Assembly: GCA_963707575.1 (NCBI GenBank)
Contig: OY970171.1
Span: 992,001 to 1,056,000, forward strand
Source of the DNA: Gaiellasilicea sp963707575
GTDB lineage: Bacteria; Actinomycetota; Thermoleophilia; Gaiellales; Gaiellaceae
Reading direction: 5' to 3'
DNA length: 64,000 nucleotides
The notes beneath the pieces were generated by a model, which searched no databases, had not been told where the DNA came from, and saw only the letters and a list, made by a program, of their open reading frames with translations. Both the position numbers and the translations under genes were made by a program. Numbering within the stretch: position 1 is the stretch's first letter; each line of letters begins with the position of its first letter. This document shows positions 39,646 to 47,778 of this stretch, in pieces.

Positions 39646-40266
39646 GTGCGCCTGAGCCTCGTTCCCCGCCCGACGGAGTTCTACGACCTCTTCGCCCGCG
39701 CCGGCGAGAACGCCCTCGAATGCGCGCAGCAGGCGGAGATCCGCTTCCGCGATTACCCCAACTCGGCGGTCAGCCAGGCCGACGTGAAGGCGATCGAGAC
39801 CGAGGGCGACACGATTACTCGGGACCTGATCCAGCTCCTGAACACGCAGTACGTGACGCCGTTCGACCGCGAGGACATCTACGAGCTCGCGACGAAGCTC
39901 GACGACGTCGTCGACTACATCGAAGAGGTCAGCGACCTGCTTGGCCTGTACGGAATCGAGTCGACGACGAAGCACGCCGTCGACCAGTGCCGCATCCTCG
40001 TTCAGGCGGTCGAGCAGCTCTCGCTCGCGCTCTCGCGCCTGAAGGGCCTGCGCGGGATCCAGGAGCCGCTCCTCGAGCTGAAGCGGCTCGAGGACGAGGC
40101 CGACCGGGTGGTGCACGACGCGATCGCCGCCCTCTTCCGGGACGACCGCATCGACCCGCTGATCGTGATCCGGTGGAAGGACATCTACGACGGCCTCGAG
40201 CAGGCGATCGACGCCTGCGAGACGGCGGCCAACGTGGTCGCGAACATCGCGGTCAAGAACGCCTAG
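39646..40266 (+). CDS. DUF47 family phosphate transport accessory protein
   Basis: 206 residues, PhoU-like helical bundle (DUF47), with conserved metal-binding helices around TEGDTITRDLIQLLNTQYVT, DREDIYELATKLDDVVDYIE and LKRLEDEADRVVHDAI. Members sit beside Pit transporters and tune phosphate uptake. It starts at GTG 39646 and ends 6 bp before pit, so one operon. A PHO box lies just upstream. Confidence 0.9.
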   Translation: MRLSLVPRPTEFYDLFARAGENALECAQQAEIRFRDYPNSAVSQADVKAIETEGDTITRDLIQLLNTQYVTPFDREDIYELATKLDDVVDYIEEVSDLLGLYGIESTTKHAVDQCRILVQAVEQLSLALSRLKGLRGIQEPLLELKRLEDEADRVVHDAIAALFRDDRIDPLIVIRWKDIYDGLEQAIDACETAANVVANIAVKNA

Positions 40267-40272
40267 CATCCG

Positions 40273-41361
40273 ATGGAGGAGCTGACGCTCGCCGCCGTCG
40301 TCGCCGTGGCGCTCTTCTTCGACTTCACGAACGGCTTCCACGACAGCGCCAACTCGATCGCCACGAGCGTCTCGACGCGGGCGATGTCGCCTCGGGCCGC
40401 CGTCGCGAGCTCGGCCGTGCTCAACTTCGCCGGCGCGTTCGTCTCGCTCGAGGTGGCCGCGACGATCGCGAGCGGGATCGTCGACGCGGAAGCGATCACC
40501 CTCGACGTCGTCCTCGCCGGACTGGTCGGCGCGATCACCTGGAACCTGATCACGTGGTACTTCGGGCTGCCCTCCAGCTCGAGCCACGCCCTGATCGGCG
40601 GCGTGCTCGGCTCCGCCGTCGCCGCGGCCGGGCTCGACGTCGTCAAGTGGGACGGGATCAAGGACAAGGTCCTGCTGCCCTCGCTGATCGCCCCGTTCGC
40701 CGGGCTGTTCGGCGCCGCGGCGCTGATGGTCGCGGTCACCTGGGTGATCCGGCGGCGCTCGCCGGGCACCGTGAACAGGGTCTTCCGCCGGCTCCAGCTC
40801 GTCTCGGGCGGCTTCGTCGCGTTCACGCACGGGACGAACGACGCGCAGAAGACGATGGGGATCATCGCGCTGGCGCTGGTCGCAGGAGGGCACCTCGAGG
40901 CGGGCGCCGACCCTCCGACGTGGGTGATCGCAAGCGCCGCGCTGGCGATGGCGGCCGGCACCTATGCCGGCGGTTGGCGGATCATCAAGACGCTCGGCAC
41001 GCGGATCGCGAAGCTCGACCCGCCGCAGGGGTTCTCCGCCCAGACCGCGTGCGCGGCGATCCTGTGGACGACCGCCCACTACGGCTTCCCCGTCTCGACG
41101 ACCCACACGATCACCGGCTCGGTGATGGGCGCCGGAGCGAGCCGGCGGCTCTCGGCGGTGCGCTGGGGCGTTGCCGGCAGCATCATGGTCGCCTGGGTGA
41201 TGACGATCCCCTGCGCCGCAGCCGTCGGCGCGGCGATGGAGCTGCTGACCCGCCTGCCGGCCGGCGACGCGCTCGTCTTCGCGCTCGCCGCCGGGATCGC
41301 CGCCGCCGCCTTCACGGCCCGCCGCTGGCAGGCGCGCAGGCTCGCCACCGCCCCCGCCTGA
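40273..41361 (+). CDS. pit: Low-affinity inorganic phosphate transporter (Pit family)
   Basis: 362 residues, ten or so membrane helices. Both Pit signature sequences are present: FDFTNGFHDSANSIATSVST near the start and HGTNDAQKTMGIIALAL in the second half, each with the Asp-Asn pair that binds phosphate-metal complexes. It runs on the proton gradient and transports metal-phosphate. Coupled to the DUF47 gene; regulation by the upstream PHO box is likely. Confidence 0.93.
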   Translation: MEELTLAAVVAVALFFDFTNGFHDSANSIATSVSTRAMSPRAAVASSAVLNFAGAFVSLEVAATIASGIVDAEAITLDVVLAGLVGAITWNLITWYFGLPSSSSHALIGGVLGSAVAAAGLDVVKWDGIKDKVLLPSLIAPFAGLFGAAALMVAVTWVIRRRSPGTVNRVFRRLQLVSGGFVAFTHGTNDAQKTMGIIALALVAGGHLEAGADPPTWVIASAALAMAAGTYAGGWRIIKTLGTRIAKLDPPQGFSAQTACAAILWTTAHYGFPVSTTHTITGSVMGAGASRRLSAVRWGVAGSIMVAWVMTIPCAAAVGAAMELLTRLPAGDALVFALAAGIAAAAFTARRWQARRLATAPA

Positions 41362-41443
41362 ACACATCTCGGGCTGGTGAACGTCCGGCGTCGAACCGGC
41401 GCGAAGCCTTGCGGAGCCCACACGCAACTGGCACACAGGGTCC

Positions 41444-42316
41444 ATGCAGCTCGCCCTCGTCGCCCAGCGGGCCACCGAGACGAACGCGGCGCTCGCGGCC
41501 GCCGCGCCGCGCGGGATCGACTTCCGCGTGATGCGGCCCGAGCGCGCGCTCGAGCTGCTCGCCCCGACGGACGCTGCGCTCGGGCGACTGGACGTGCTGC
41601 CTACGCTCGACGGGGTCGACGACGGCCTCTGGGCGCTGGGGTCGCTCGCCGCCCGCGGTGTGCGCACGCTCAACCGCGCCAGCGCTCTCCTCTCGGCGCA
41701 CGACAAGCTCCTGACCGCCCGGCTCATGCACCGCGCGGGCTTGCCCCACCCGCGCACACGCCTGCTCGAATCCGAACAGCCGCTGCCGGCGCTCGAGACC
41801 CCGGTCGTCGTCAAGCCGCGCTTCGGCAGCTGGGGAACGGACGTCGTCCTCTGTCGGGACGAGCGCGAGCTGCTCCGCCATGTCGTCGAGCTCGAGCGCC
41901 GGCCCTGGTACCGCCGGCAGGGTGCGATCGTGCAGGAGCTCGTGCCGCCGCAGGGCTCCGATCTGCGCATCGTCGTCGCGAGCGGCGTCGTCGTCGGCGC
42001 GATCTCCCGCGTCGCGCGCCGCGGCGAGTGGCGGACAAACGTCGCGCTCGGCGCCGTGCGCGTCCCCGTGACGCCCACCGAGGCCGCCTGCCAGCTCGCT
42101 ATCCGCGCGGCGGAGGCGGCAGGCGCCGAGCTACTCGGCGTCGACCTGCTCCCGAACGGCCACGGTGGCTGGACAGTGCTCGAGCTGAACGGCGCCGTCG
42201 ACTTCACAGCCGACTACGGGCTCGATCGCGACCCCTTCGCCGCCGCGGCCTGGGAGCTCGCACGCCTCGTGCTCGAGGGCGCCGAGGTTCCCGCTCCGGC
42301 CGAGCGGATCGCCTAG
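41444..42316 (+). CDS. RimK-family ATP-grasp ligase
   Basis: 290 residues. The order is a preATP-grasp N-terminus, then ATP-grasp with LSAHDKLLTARLMHRAGLPH, VVKPRFGSWGTDV, VQELVPPQGSDLRIVVA and the metal site LLGVDLLPNG...VLELNGAVDF. Relatives add Glu to proteins (RimK), make LysW-linked amino acids (LysX), or make peptides. LysX-type enzymes are of this length, but no LysW-like carrier is nearby. It is flanked by pit and, after a terminator, by the convergent pstS. Possible link to phosphate stress rests on position only. Confidence 0.82.
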   Translation: MQLALVAQRATETNAALAAAAPRGIDFRVMRPERALELLAPTDAALGRLDVLPTLDGVDDGLWALGSLAARGVRTLNRASALLSAHDKLLTARLMHRAGLPHPRTRLLESEQPLPALETPVVVKPRFGSWGTDVVLCRDERELLRHVVELERRPWYRRQGAIVQELVPPQGSDLRIVVASGVVVGAISRVARRGEWRTNVALGAVRVPVTPTEAACQLAIRAAEAAGAELLGVDLLPNGHGGWTVLELNGAVDFTADYGLDRDPFAAAAWELARLVLEGAEVPAPAERIA

Positions 42317-42329
42317 GCCCGGTGAACGA

Positions 42330-42355
42330 CCGGGCGCCGCTCTCGCGGCGCCCGG
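42330..42355. terminator. Strong bidirectional terminator
   Basis: CCGGGCGCCGC and GCGGCGCCCGG form a perfect 11-bp stem with the loop TCTC, 14 bp past the ATP-grasp stop and 25 bp from the convergent pstS stop. It can end both. Confidence 0.8.
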
Positions 42356-42379
42356 ATCGGTCCCGTTGCGGTGGAGCGG

Positions 42380-43312
42380 TCAGACCTTGCTGTTCGCCTT
42401 CAGCGCCTGCCGGTACTGGTAGCGGGCCTTCTTCAGCTGGCGGTCGGTCAGCGCGATGAAGCCGGCGCGCTTCGCGATCGCCTTCTCGTTGTTGAAGACG
42501 TGCCCGAAGTAGCCGGCCACGACCGGGCGGCGAAAGGACGTGCGCTTGGCGTAGATGAAGAGCGGCCGGGCCAGCGGCTTGTACTGGCCTTTCTGCACCG
42601 TGGCCACGCTCGGCGCGGTGCAGCCGCTGCCGTTGTCGACCTTCACGAGCTTGAGCTTGTCCGCGTTCTCCTCGAAGTAGGAGAAGCCGAAGTAGCCCAG
42701 GCCGCCACGCTCGCCCGCGACTCCCTGGACGATGATGTTGTCGTCCTCGGTCGCCAGGAAGTCGCTCCGGCTCGCCTTGGCCTTGCCGTTGATCACCTCG
42801 GTGAAGAAGTCGAACGTGCCGGAGTCGGTCCCGGGGCCGAACAGCTTCAGCTCGACGTCCGGGAAGCTCGGACGGATGTCGCGCCAGCTCTGCACCTTCG
42901 AGCCGGTGTTCCAGATCGTCTTCAGCTCGGCGGTCGTGAGGCAGTCCACCCACGTGTTCTGCTTGTTGACCACGACCGAGATGCCGTCGTTCGCGACCGT
43001 GAACGCAATCCACTTGATCCCCGCGTCGCGGCAGAGGATCGCCTCCGAGTTCCGCATCGCCCGAGACGCGTTCGCGAGATCGGTCTCGCCGCGGCAGAAG
43101 CGCTCGAAGCCGCCCCCGGTACCGGAGATCCCGACGGTGACGCGTGCGCCCTTGTTCTTCTTCTGGAAGCCTTCCGCAGCTGCGATCGCGTACGGCCCGA
43201 CCGTGCTGGAGCCGTCGGCGGTGATCGTGCCGCTGAGCGCGGTGACGCCGGCGGCCGCAGACGCCGCGAGCGCGGCGGCTGCGAGCGCCGCCAACACGAT
43301 GATCTTCTTCAT
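42380..43312 (-). CDS. pstS: Phosphate ABC transporter substrate-binding protein (first copy, stand-alone)
   Basis: 310 residues. The signal peptide (KKIIVLAALAAAALAASAAA) lacks a lipobox Cys, so unlike the second copy it may be free or anchored otherwise. Phosphate-binding segments are DGSSTVGPYAIAAAE, GISGTGGGFERFC and FGPGTDSGTFDFF. It is not next to pstCAB; it has its own promoter with up to four PHO-box units (43378-43417). ATG 43312 has AGGGGAG eight bases before it. A soluble scavenging form for severe starvation is plausible. Confidence 0.9.
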   Translation of the reverse strand: MKKIIVLAALAAAALAASAAAGVTALSGTITADGSSTVGPYAIAAAEGFQKKNKGARVTVGISGTGGGFERFCRGETDLANASRAMRNSEAILCRDAGIKWIAFTVANDGISVVVNKQNTWVDCLTTAELKTIWNTGSKVQSWRDIRPSFPDVELKLFGPGTDSGTFDFFTEVINGKAKASRSDFLATEDDNIIVQGVAGERGGLGYFGFSYFEENADKLKLVKVDNGSGCTAPSVATVQKGQYKPLARPLFIYAKRTSFRRPVVAGYFGHVFNNEKAIAKRAGFIALTDRQLKKARYQYRQALKANSKV

Positions 43313-43388
43313 CACTCGTTCTCCCCTGTTCGATAGGAACGACCGCGAGGAGTGTCGATCCGCCCCGACGGCATGTGGGCTGAAAGAA

Positions 43389-43417
43389 GGTGAACTTGTG
43401 GTGGGGAACCGGTGAAC
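43389..43417. promoter_or_regulatory. PHO box between pstS and vanW-like gene
   Basis: GGTGAAC (43389), GGTGGGG (43400) and GGTGAAC (43411) follow at exact 11-bp steps, with a weaker unit GGCTGAA at 43378. On the other strand these read GTTCACC, the core of the Streptomyces PhoP box. The box lies 77-105 bp before pstS and could also act on the divergent VanW-family gene. Confidence 0.7.
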
Positions 43418-43522
43418 CCCTCAGGGGAACAGGCTCTCCCCCGCCGTCGTTGCAACAAGAGATGAGCAAGCGACGACACACCGGCCCGAACGAGTCGCGT
43501 CCGGCCGTGGACGGGAGTCGAT

Positions 43523-44362
43523 GTGAGCGTCCTCCCGACCGCTCCGCGCAGCCTGCCACGCCGGCTCCGGCCACTCGCCGCGCTCCTGCTCGTCGCGCTC
43601 GGCCTTAGCCTCGGAGCAGCAGCCGCCGCCGTCCGCGCGGGCGACCTCCGGCTCCCGGAGCGCGAGCCTGCGATCACGACTCCCCACCCACCGGCTCCGG
43701 CCGTGCCGACGGCTCCGGCCGCTCCTCCGGCTGCCGAGCCGCCTCCCACCGCGACACCCGAGGTGGTCTCGCGCTTCACGACGCGCTTTACGCCCGACGA
43801 GCCGCGCGTCGTCAACATCGAGCGCGCGGTCGAGCTCCTGAACGGAACGGTGATCCCGGCCGGCGGCACCTTCTCGATGAACGAGGCGCTGGGCGAGCGC
43901 ACGATCGAGGCGGGGTTCGTGCCGGCGCCGATGATCTCGGGCAGCCACCTCGTCGATTCCGTCGGCGGTGGCATCAGCCAGGTGGCGACGATGCTCTACA
44001 ACGGCGCCTTCTTCGCCGGGCTCCAGCTGGTCGAGCACCAGCCGCACACGATCTACATCGACCGCTACCCACGCGGGCGGGAGGCCACGATCTCGTGGGG
44101 CGGCCCCGAGCTCGTGTTCCGGAACGACTGGCCCTCCCCGGTCACGATCGAGCTCGAGACGACCTCCGACTCGATCAGCGTTCGCTTCGTCACCGAGCGG
44201 CTCGGCCGGCGCGTCGAGTCGACCATGGGCAAGTCCTATGCCTTCCGCGGCGCGGGCGGCTTCACGGTCGAGTACGCGCGCCGCGTCTACCGCGACGACG
44301 TGCTGCGCCGCAGTGACCGCTTCCGCTGGACGTACGCGTCCGGCCCGGCGACGGGCCGGTGA
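43523..44362 (+). CDS. VanW family protein
   Basis: 279 residues. One N-terminal signal/anchor helix (LAALLLVALGLSLGAAAAAV), a Pro/Ala-rich spacer, then the VanW domain: VVNIERAVELLNGTVIPAGG, TFSMNEALGERTIEAGFVPA and GGGISQVATMLYNGAFFAGL. VanW proteins occur with vancomycin-resistance genes and widely in actinobacteria; the function is unclear but cell-wall related. The GTG is preceded by GGGAG. It shares its upstream region with the PHO-boxed pstS. Confidence 0.88.
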   Translation: MSVLPTAPRSLPRRLRPLAALLLVALGLSLGAAAAAVRAGDLRLPEREPAITTPHPPAPAVPTAPAAPPAAEPPPTATPEVVSRFTTRFTPDEPRVVNIERAVELLNGTVIPAGGTFSMNEALGERTIEAGFVPAPMISGSHLVDSVGGGISQVATMLYNGAFFAGLQLVEHQPHTIYIDRYPRGREATISWGGPELVFRNDWPSPVTIELETTSDSISVRFVTERLGRRVESTMGKSYAFRGAGGFTVEYARRVYRDDVLRRSDRFRWTYASGPATGR

Positions 44363-44368
44363 GCCTCG

Positions 44369-45052
44369 TCAATGCGAGGCGTCGGTGAACTCCCGGAACT
44401 CGCCCGTGACGAGGTAGGCGGTCTGCTCGCCGACGTCGACGGCGTGGTCGCCGATCCGCTCGAGGCAGCGCGAGACGAGGATCATCCGGAGCCCCCACTC
44501 GCGGCGCTCCGCGTCGGTGCCGAGCTCGAGCAGGTGGTTGACGACCCGGCGGTTCGCGCGGTCGATCAGCTCGTCGAGCTCGAGGAGCGATTCCGCGGCG
44601 ACGCGGTCGCGCTGCTCGAGCGAGCGGAGGGCGACCCGGATCATCTGCTCGGCGCGCTCTCCCATCTCCTTGAAGCCCTCCAGCAGCGCCTCGTCCGGCG
44701 GCAGGCCCTTCGTCAACTTGGTCAGCTTCGCGATCGTCACGCAGAGGTCCCCCATCCGCTCCAGGTGGAGGTTGTCCTTGAGGAGCGCGAGCACGAGGCG
44801 GAGGTCGCTCGCGACGGGAGTCTGCCGCGCGAGCAGGAGCTCGACGCCCTGCTCGACGGCGAAGTACTGCGTGTCGATGTCGTCATCGAACGCGATCACC
44901 TCGTCGGCCAGCTCGAGATCCTGGGAGCAGACAGCCTCGACGGCGCCCCGCAGGGAGCGGAGCACGAGCTCGCCTTCGGTCCTGAGGGCGAGCTCGAGCT
45001 CGTCGAGCTCCTCCTGGAAGCTGATCCGCGCCACGTGCCTTTCCTCGCTCAT
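44369..45052 (-). CDS. phoU: PhoU phosphate signalling regulator
   Basis: 227 residues: two three-helix bundles with the metal motifs VIAFDDDIDTQYFAVEQGVE and ERIGDHAVDVGEQTAYL. PhoU binds the Pst transporter and the PhoR kinase to shut off the Pho regulon in phosphate excess. Its ATG overlaps pstB by 4 bp; it is the last gene of pstSCAB-phoU. Confidence 0.94.
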   Translation of the reverse strand: MSEERHVARISFQEELDELELALRTEGELVLRSLRGAVEAVCSQDLELADEVIAFDDDIDTQYFAVEQGVELLLARQTPVASDLRLVLALLKDNLHLERMGDLCVTIAKLTKLTKGLPPDEALLEGFKEMGERAEQMIRVALRSLEQRDRVAAESLLELDELIDRANRRVVNHLLELGTDAERREWGLRMILVSRCLERIGDHAVDVGEQTAYLVTGEFREFTDASH

Positions 45053-45888
45053 CCGAACCGTCCGGTCACGTAGTCCTCCGTGCGCTTGTCGGCGGGGGTC
45101 GTGAAGATCTTCGAGGTCCGGTCGTACTCGACCAGGATCCCCGTGCGGGCGCCTCCATCGGGCGCGACGTCGACGCTGAAGAAGGCGGTCATGTCGGCGA
45201 CCCGTGCCGCCTGCTGCATGTTGTGGGTGACGATCACGATCGTGTAGTGCTGCTTCAGCTCGTGCATCAGGTCCTCGATGCGCGTCGTCGAGATCGGGTC
45301 GAGCGCGGAGGCCGGCTCGTCCATCAGGATCACGTCCGGCTCGACGGCGAGGCAGCGGGCGATGCAGAGCCGCTGTTGCTGGCCGCCGGAGAGCCCGAGC
45401 GCCGACTCCTTCAGGCGGCCCTTCACCTCGTCCCAGAGCGCGGCGCGCTGGAGGGCCGACTCGACCCGCTGATCCAGGTTGTCCTTCATCCCGAGCACGC
45501 GCGGACCGAAGGCGATGTTGTCGTAGATCGACTTCGGGAACGGGTTCGGCTTCTGGAAGACCATCCCGATCCGGCGCCGCACCTCGACGGGGTCGACGTC
45601 GCCGGCATAGAGGTCCTTGCCGTGGTAGCGCACGTCGCCGTGCACGTGGGCGCCGGGCACGAGATCGTTCATCCGGTTGAAGCAGCGGATGAACGTGCTC
45701 TTGCCGCAGCCGGAGGGACCGATGAAGGCCGTCACGGAATTGCGGAAGACGTCGAGCGAGACGTCGCGGATGGCGACGCTCCCGTTGTAGTCGACGGCCA
45801 GGTCGCGCACCTCGAAGACGGCCTCGCGCTGCGTGAACTCGCGGTCGGCCACGGACGCGAGCTCGATCTGTGGGGTCATGGTCACCAT
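45049..45888 (-). CDS. pstB: Phosphate ABC transporter ATP-binding protein
   Basis: 279 residues. Walker A GPSGCGKSTF, signature LSGGQQQRLCIARCL and Walker B VILMDEPASALDP are complete, and RCFNRMNDLVPGA is typical of PstB. It hydrolyses ATP to drive phosphate import. ATG 45888 overlaps the pstA end by 7 bp and has GAAGA nearby; an ATG nine bases on is an alternative. Followed by phoU with a 4-bp overlap. Confidence 0.94.
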   Translation of the reverse strand: MVTMTPQIELASVADREFTQREAVFEVRDLAVDYNGSVAIRDVSLDVFRNSVTAFIGPSGCGKSTFIRCFNRMNDLVPGAHVHGDVRYHGKDLYAGDVDPVEVRRRIGMVFQKPNPFPKSIYDNIAFGPRVLGMKDNLDQRVESALQRAALWDEVKGRLKESALGLSGGQQQRLCIARCLAVEPDVILMDEPASALDPISTTRIEDLMHELKQHYTIVIVTHNMQQAARVADMTAFFSVDVAPDGGARTGILVEYDRTSKIFTTPADKRTEDYVTGRFG

Positions 45889-46721
45889 GTTCTTCGGTAG
45901 CGGTTGCGGATCCAGATCGCGAACGCGTTCAGCGTCAGCAGGATCCCGAGGAGGACGATGATGCAGGCAGCCGCGAGCAGCTTGAACTCCTCTTGCGGGA
46001 GCCGCAGGTAGCTGTAGATCTGGATCGGCAGCGCCGTGAACGGACCGAGGATCGTCGGGTCGAACGCGATGTACGTGACCGCTCCGATCAGGATCAGCGG
46101 CGCGGTCTCGCCGATCGCCCGCGAGAGGGCGAGGATCGAGCCGGTCGCGATCCCGGGGACGGCGGCCGGCAGCACCTGCCGGGAGACCACCTGCCACTGC
46201 GTCGCACCGAGTGCGTAGCCGCCCTGGCGGATCGAGTCCGGCACCGCGCGGAGCGCCTCTCGCGAGGCGATGATCACGGTCGGCAGGACAACGAGGGTCA
46301 GGATCATCGCGCCCGCGAGCAGCACGCGCCCGATCCCGAGCCCGCGCACGAGGAACGCGAGCCCGAGGATGCCGTACACGATCGAGGGCACGGCGGCGAG
46401 GTTCTGGATGTTGATCTCGAGCAGGCGGTTGTACCAGCGCGTCTTGTCCGCGTACTCCTCCAGGTAGACCGCCGTGAGGACGCCGATCGGGACGGCGAAG
46501 AGCAGCAGGAGCCCACCCATGTAGAGCGTCGCCAGGATGGCGGGCCGCGCCCCGGCGATCTCCGGGTCGGTCGAGGGCGGGTTGGTGAACAACGCCATGT
46601 CGAGATAAGGCAACCCGTCCTTGAAGACGTCGACGAGCAGCGCCCCGAGCATGATGAAGCCGACGCCGAGCGAAAAGATCAGCGCAAGCTGGAAGAGCCC
46701 GCTCTTCAGCCAGCGACTCAT
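45882..46721 (-). CDS. pstA: Phosphate ABC transporter permease PstA
   Basis: 279 residues, six membrane helices, with the binding-protein-dependent transport signature around SREALRAVPDSIRQGGYALG and ALSRAIGETAPLILIGA. ATG 46721 has GGAG eight bases upstream; a TTG 18 bp earlier is possible. It pairs with PstC. The 127-bp gap to pstC is unusual for this operon and is filled by two large palindromes. Confidence 0.93.
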   Translation of the reverse strand: MSRWLKSGLFQLALIFSLGVGFIMLGALLVDVFKDGLPYLDMALFTNPPSTDPEIAGARPAILATLYMGGLLLLFAVPIGVLTAVYLEEYADKTRWYNRLLEINIQNLAAVPSIVYGILGLAFLVRGLGIGRVLLAGAMILTLVVLPTVIIASREALRAVPDSIRQGGYALGATQWQVVSRQVLPAAVPGIATGSILALSRAIGETAPLILIGAVTYIAFDPTILGPFTALPIQIYSYLRLPQEEFKLLAAACIIVLLGILLTLNAFAIWIRNRYRRTW

Positions 46722-46753
46722 TGGCCCAGCTCCGGCCAATGAGCTTTGGGGGG

Positions 46754-46825
46754 TGTGGGGGGACTTGGAAGTCCCCCCACAGGACGAAGAAGGGGGCTCG
46801 CGGGGGAAACATGGTTTCCCCCGCG
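46754..46825. repeat. Two perfect palindromes in the pstC-pstA gap
   Basis: First: TGTGGGGGGACTT / AAGTCCCCCCACA (46754-46766 and 46769-46781), 13 bp perfect with a 2-base loop. Second: CGCGGGGGAAAC / GTTTCCCCCGCG (46799-46810 and 46814-46825), 12 bp perfect with a 3-base loop. They lie inside an operon and could partly terminate, stabilise the upstream mRNA, or represent an inserted REP-like element. Confidence 0.65.
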
Positions 46826-46848
46826 GGAGCGAGCCGAAGGCGAGCGAC

Positions 46849-47778
46849 TCATTCGTAGACCTCGCGATACCTGCGCACGAGCCTGATCGCGACGATGTTC
46901 ATCACGAAGGTCATCAGAAACAGCGTCGCGCCGACGGCGAAGATCGTCTTGTACTCGAGCGATCCCGTCGGGATATCGCCCGCCCCTGTGGCCGCGATGA
47001 ACGCCGTCATCGTCTCGGACGCCTCGCGTGGGTCGAAGCTCAGGTTGGGCTGCTGCCCCATCGCGACGAGCACGATCATCGTCTCGCCGATCGCGCGGGA
47101 GATGCCGAGCACGAAGGACGCGACGATCCCCGAGACCGCGGCCGGCACGACGATGCGCGTCGCCACCTGCACCTTCGTCGAGCCGAGCGCGTAGGCGCCG
47201 TCGCGGAGATCGCGGGGCACCGCGCCCATCGCGTCATCCGAGAGCGACGCCACCGTCGGGATCAGGTAGACGCCCATCACGAGACCGGCCGAGAGCGGGT
47301 TGAAGATGTCGACGTGGATCCCGACGTCGCGCAGGAACGGCGTCATGAACGTGAGCGCGAAGTAGCCGAAGACGATCGTCGGGATCCCGGCGAGGACTTC
47401 GAGCGCGGGCTTGAGCGTGCCCCGCATGCGCGGGCCTGCGTATTCGCTCAGGTAGATGGCGGAGCCGAGCCCGAGCGGCAGCGCGACGAGCGCGGCGATC
47501 GCCGTCACGAGGAGGGTGCCGGCGACGAGCGGCAGGACGCCGAAGTGGGCCGGCTCGAACAGCGGTGCCCACTCCGTCCCCGTGATGAAGTCGACGATCG
47601 AGACCTCCTGGAAGAACTCGAAGGCCGGCACGAAGAGCGCGATCACGATCCCGACCGTGGTCGCGAGCGAGATCAGTGCGCAGACGGCGAGGACGCCCTT
47701 GATGACGTCCTCGCCGATCCGCCTGCGGCGGGCGCGGAGAACCGGTCCCGCGCCCGCGGTGAGGTCCGCTGAGGCCAA
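46849..47778 (-). CDS. pstC: Phosphate ABC transporter permease PstC
   Basis: 309 residues, six helices, with the permease loop AVPRDLRDGAYALGSTKVQV and LGISRAIGETMIVLVAMG. It starts at TTG directly after the pstS stop (no gap) and probably relies on translation from it. The hairpins that follow the stop at 46849 may set its level against pstA. Confidence 0.93.
   Translation of the reverse strand: MASADLTAGAGPVLRARRRRIGEDVIKGVLAVCALISLATTVGIVIALFVPAFEFFQEVSIVDFITGTEWAPLFEPAHFGVLPLVAGTLLVTAIAALVALPLGLGSAIYLSEYAGPRMRGTLKPALEVLAGIPTIVFGYFALTFMTPFLRDVGIHVDIFNPLSAGLVMGVYLIPTVASLSDDAMGAVPRDLRDGAYALGSTKVQVATRIVVPAAVSGIVASFVLGISRAIGETMIVLVAMGQQPNLSFDPREASETMTAFIAATGAGDIPTGSLEYKTIFAVGATLFLMTFVMNIVAIRLVRRYREVYE

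Noticed and set aside
41376..41393. GGTGAAC before the RimK-like gene as a PHO box
   Set aside because: Only one good unit; the following units (GGCGTCG, GGCGCGA) are too degenerate to call.
38710..42207. Very long open frame antisense to MMPL, DUF47 and pit genes
   Set aside because: Antisense frames stay open in high-GC DNA because codon third positions are G/C; the product is low-complexity Arg/Asp/Glu-rich and the sense genes are well-recognised families.
44384..44400. GGTGAAC inside the phoU 3' end
   Set aside because: Single copy within coding sequence with no second unit at 11 bp.
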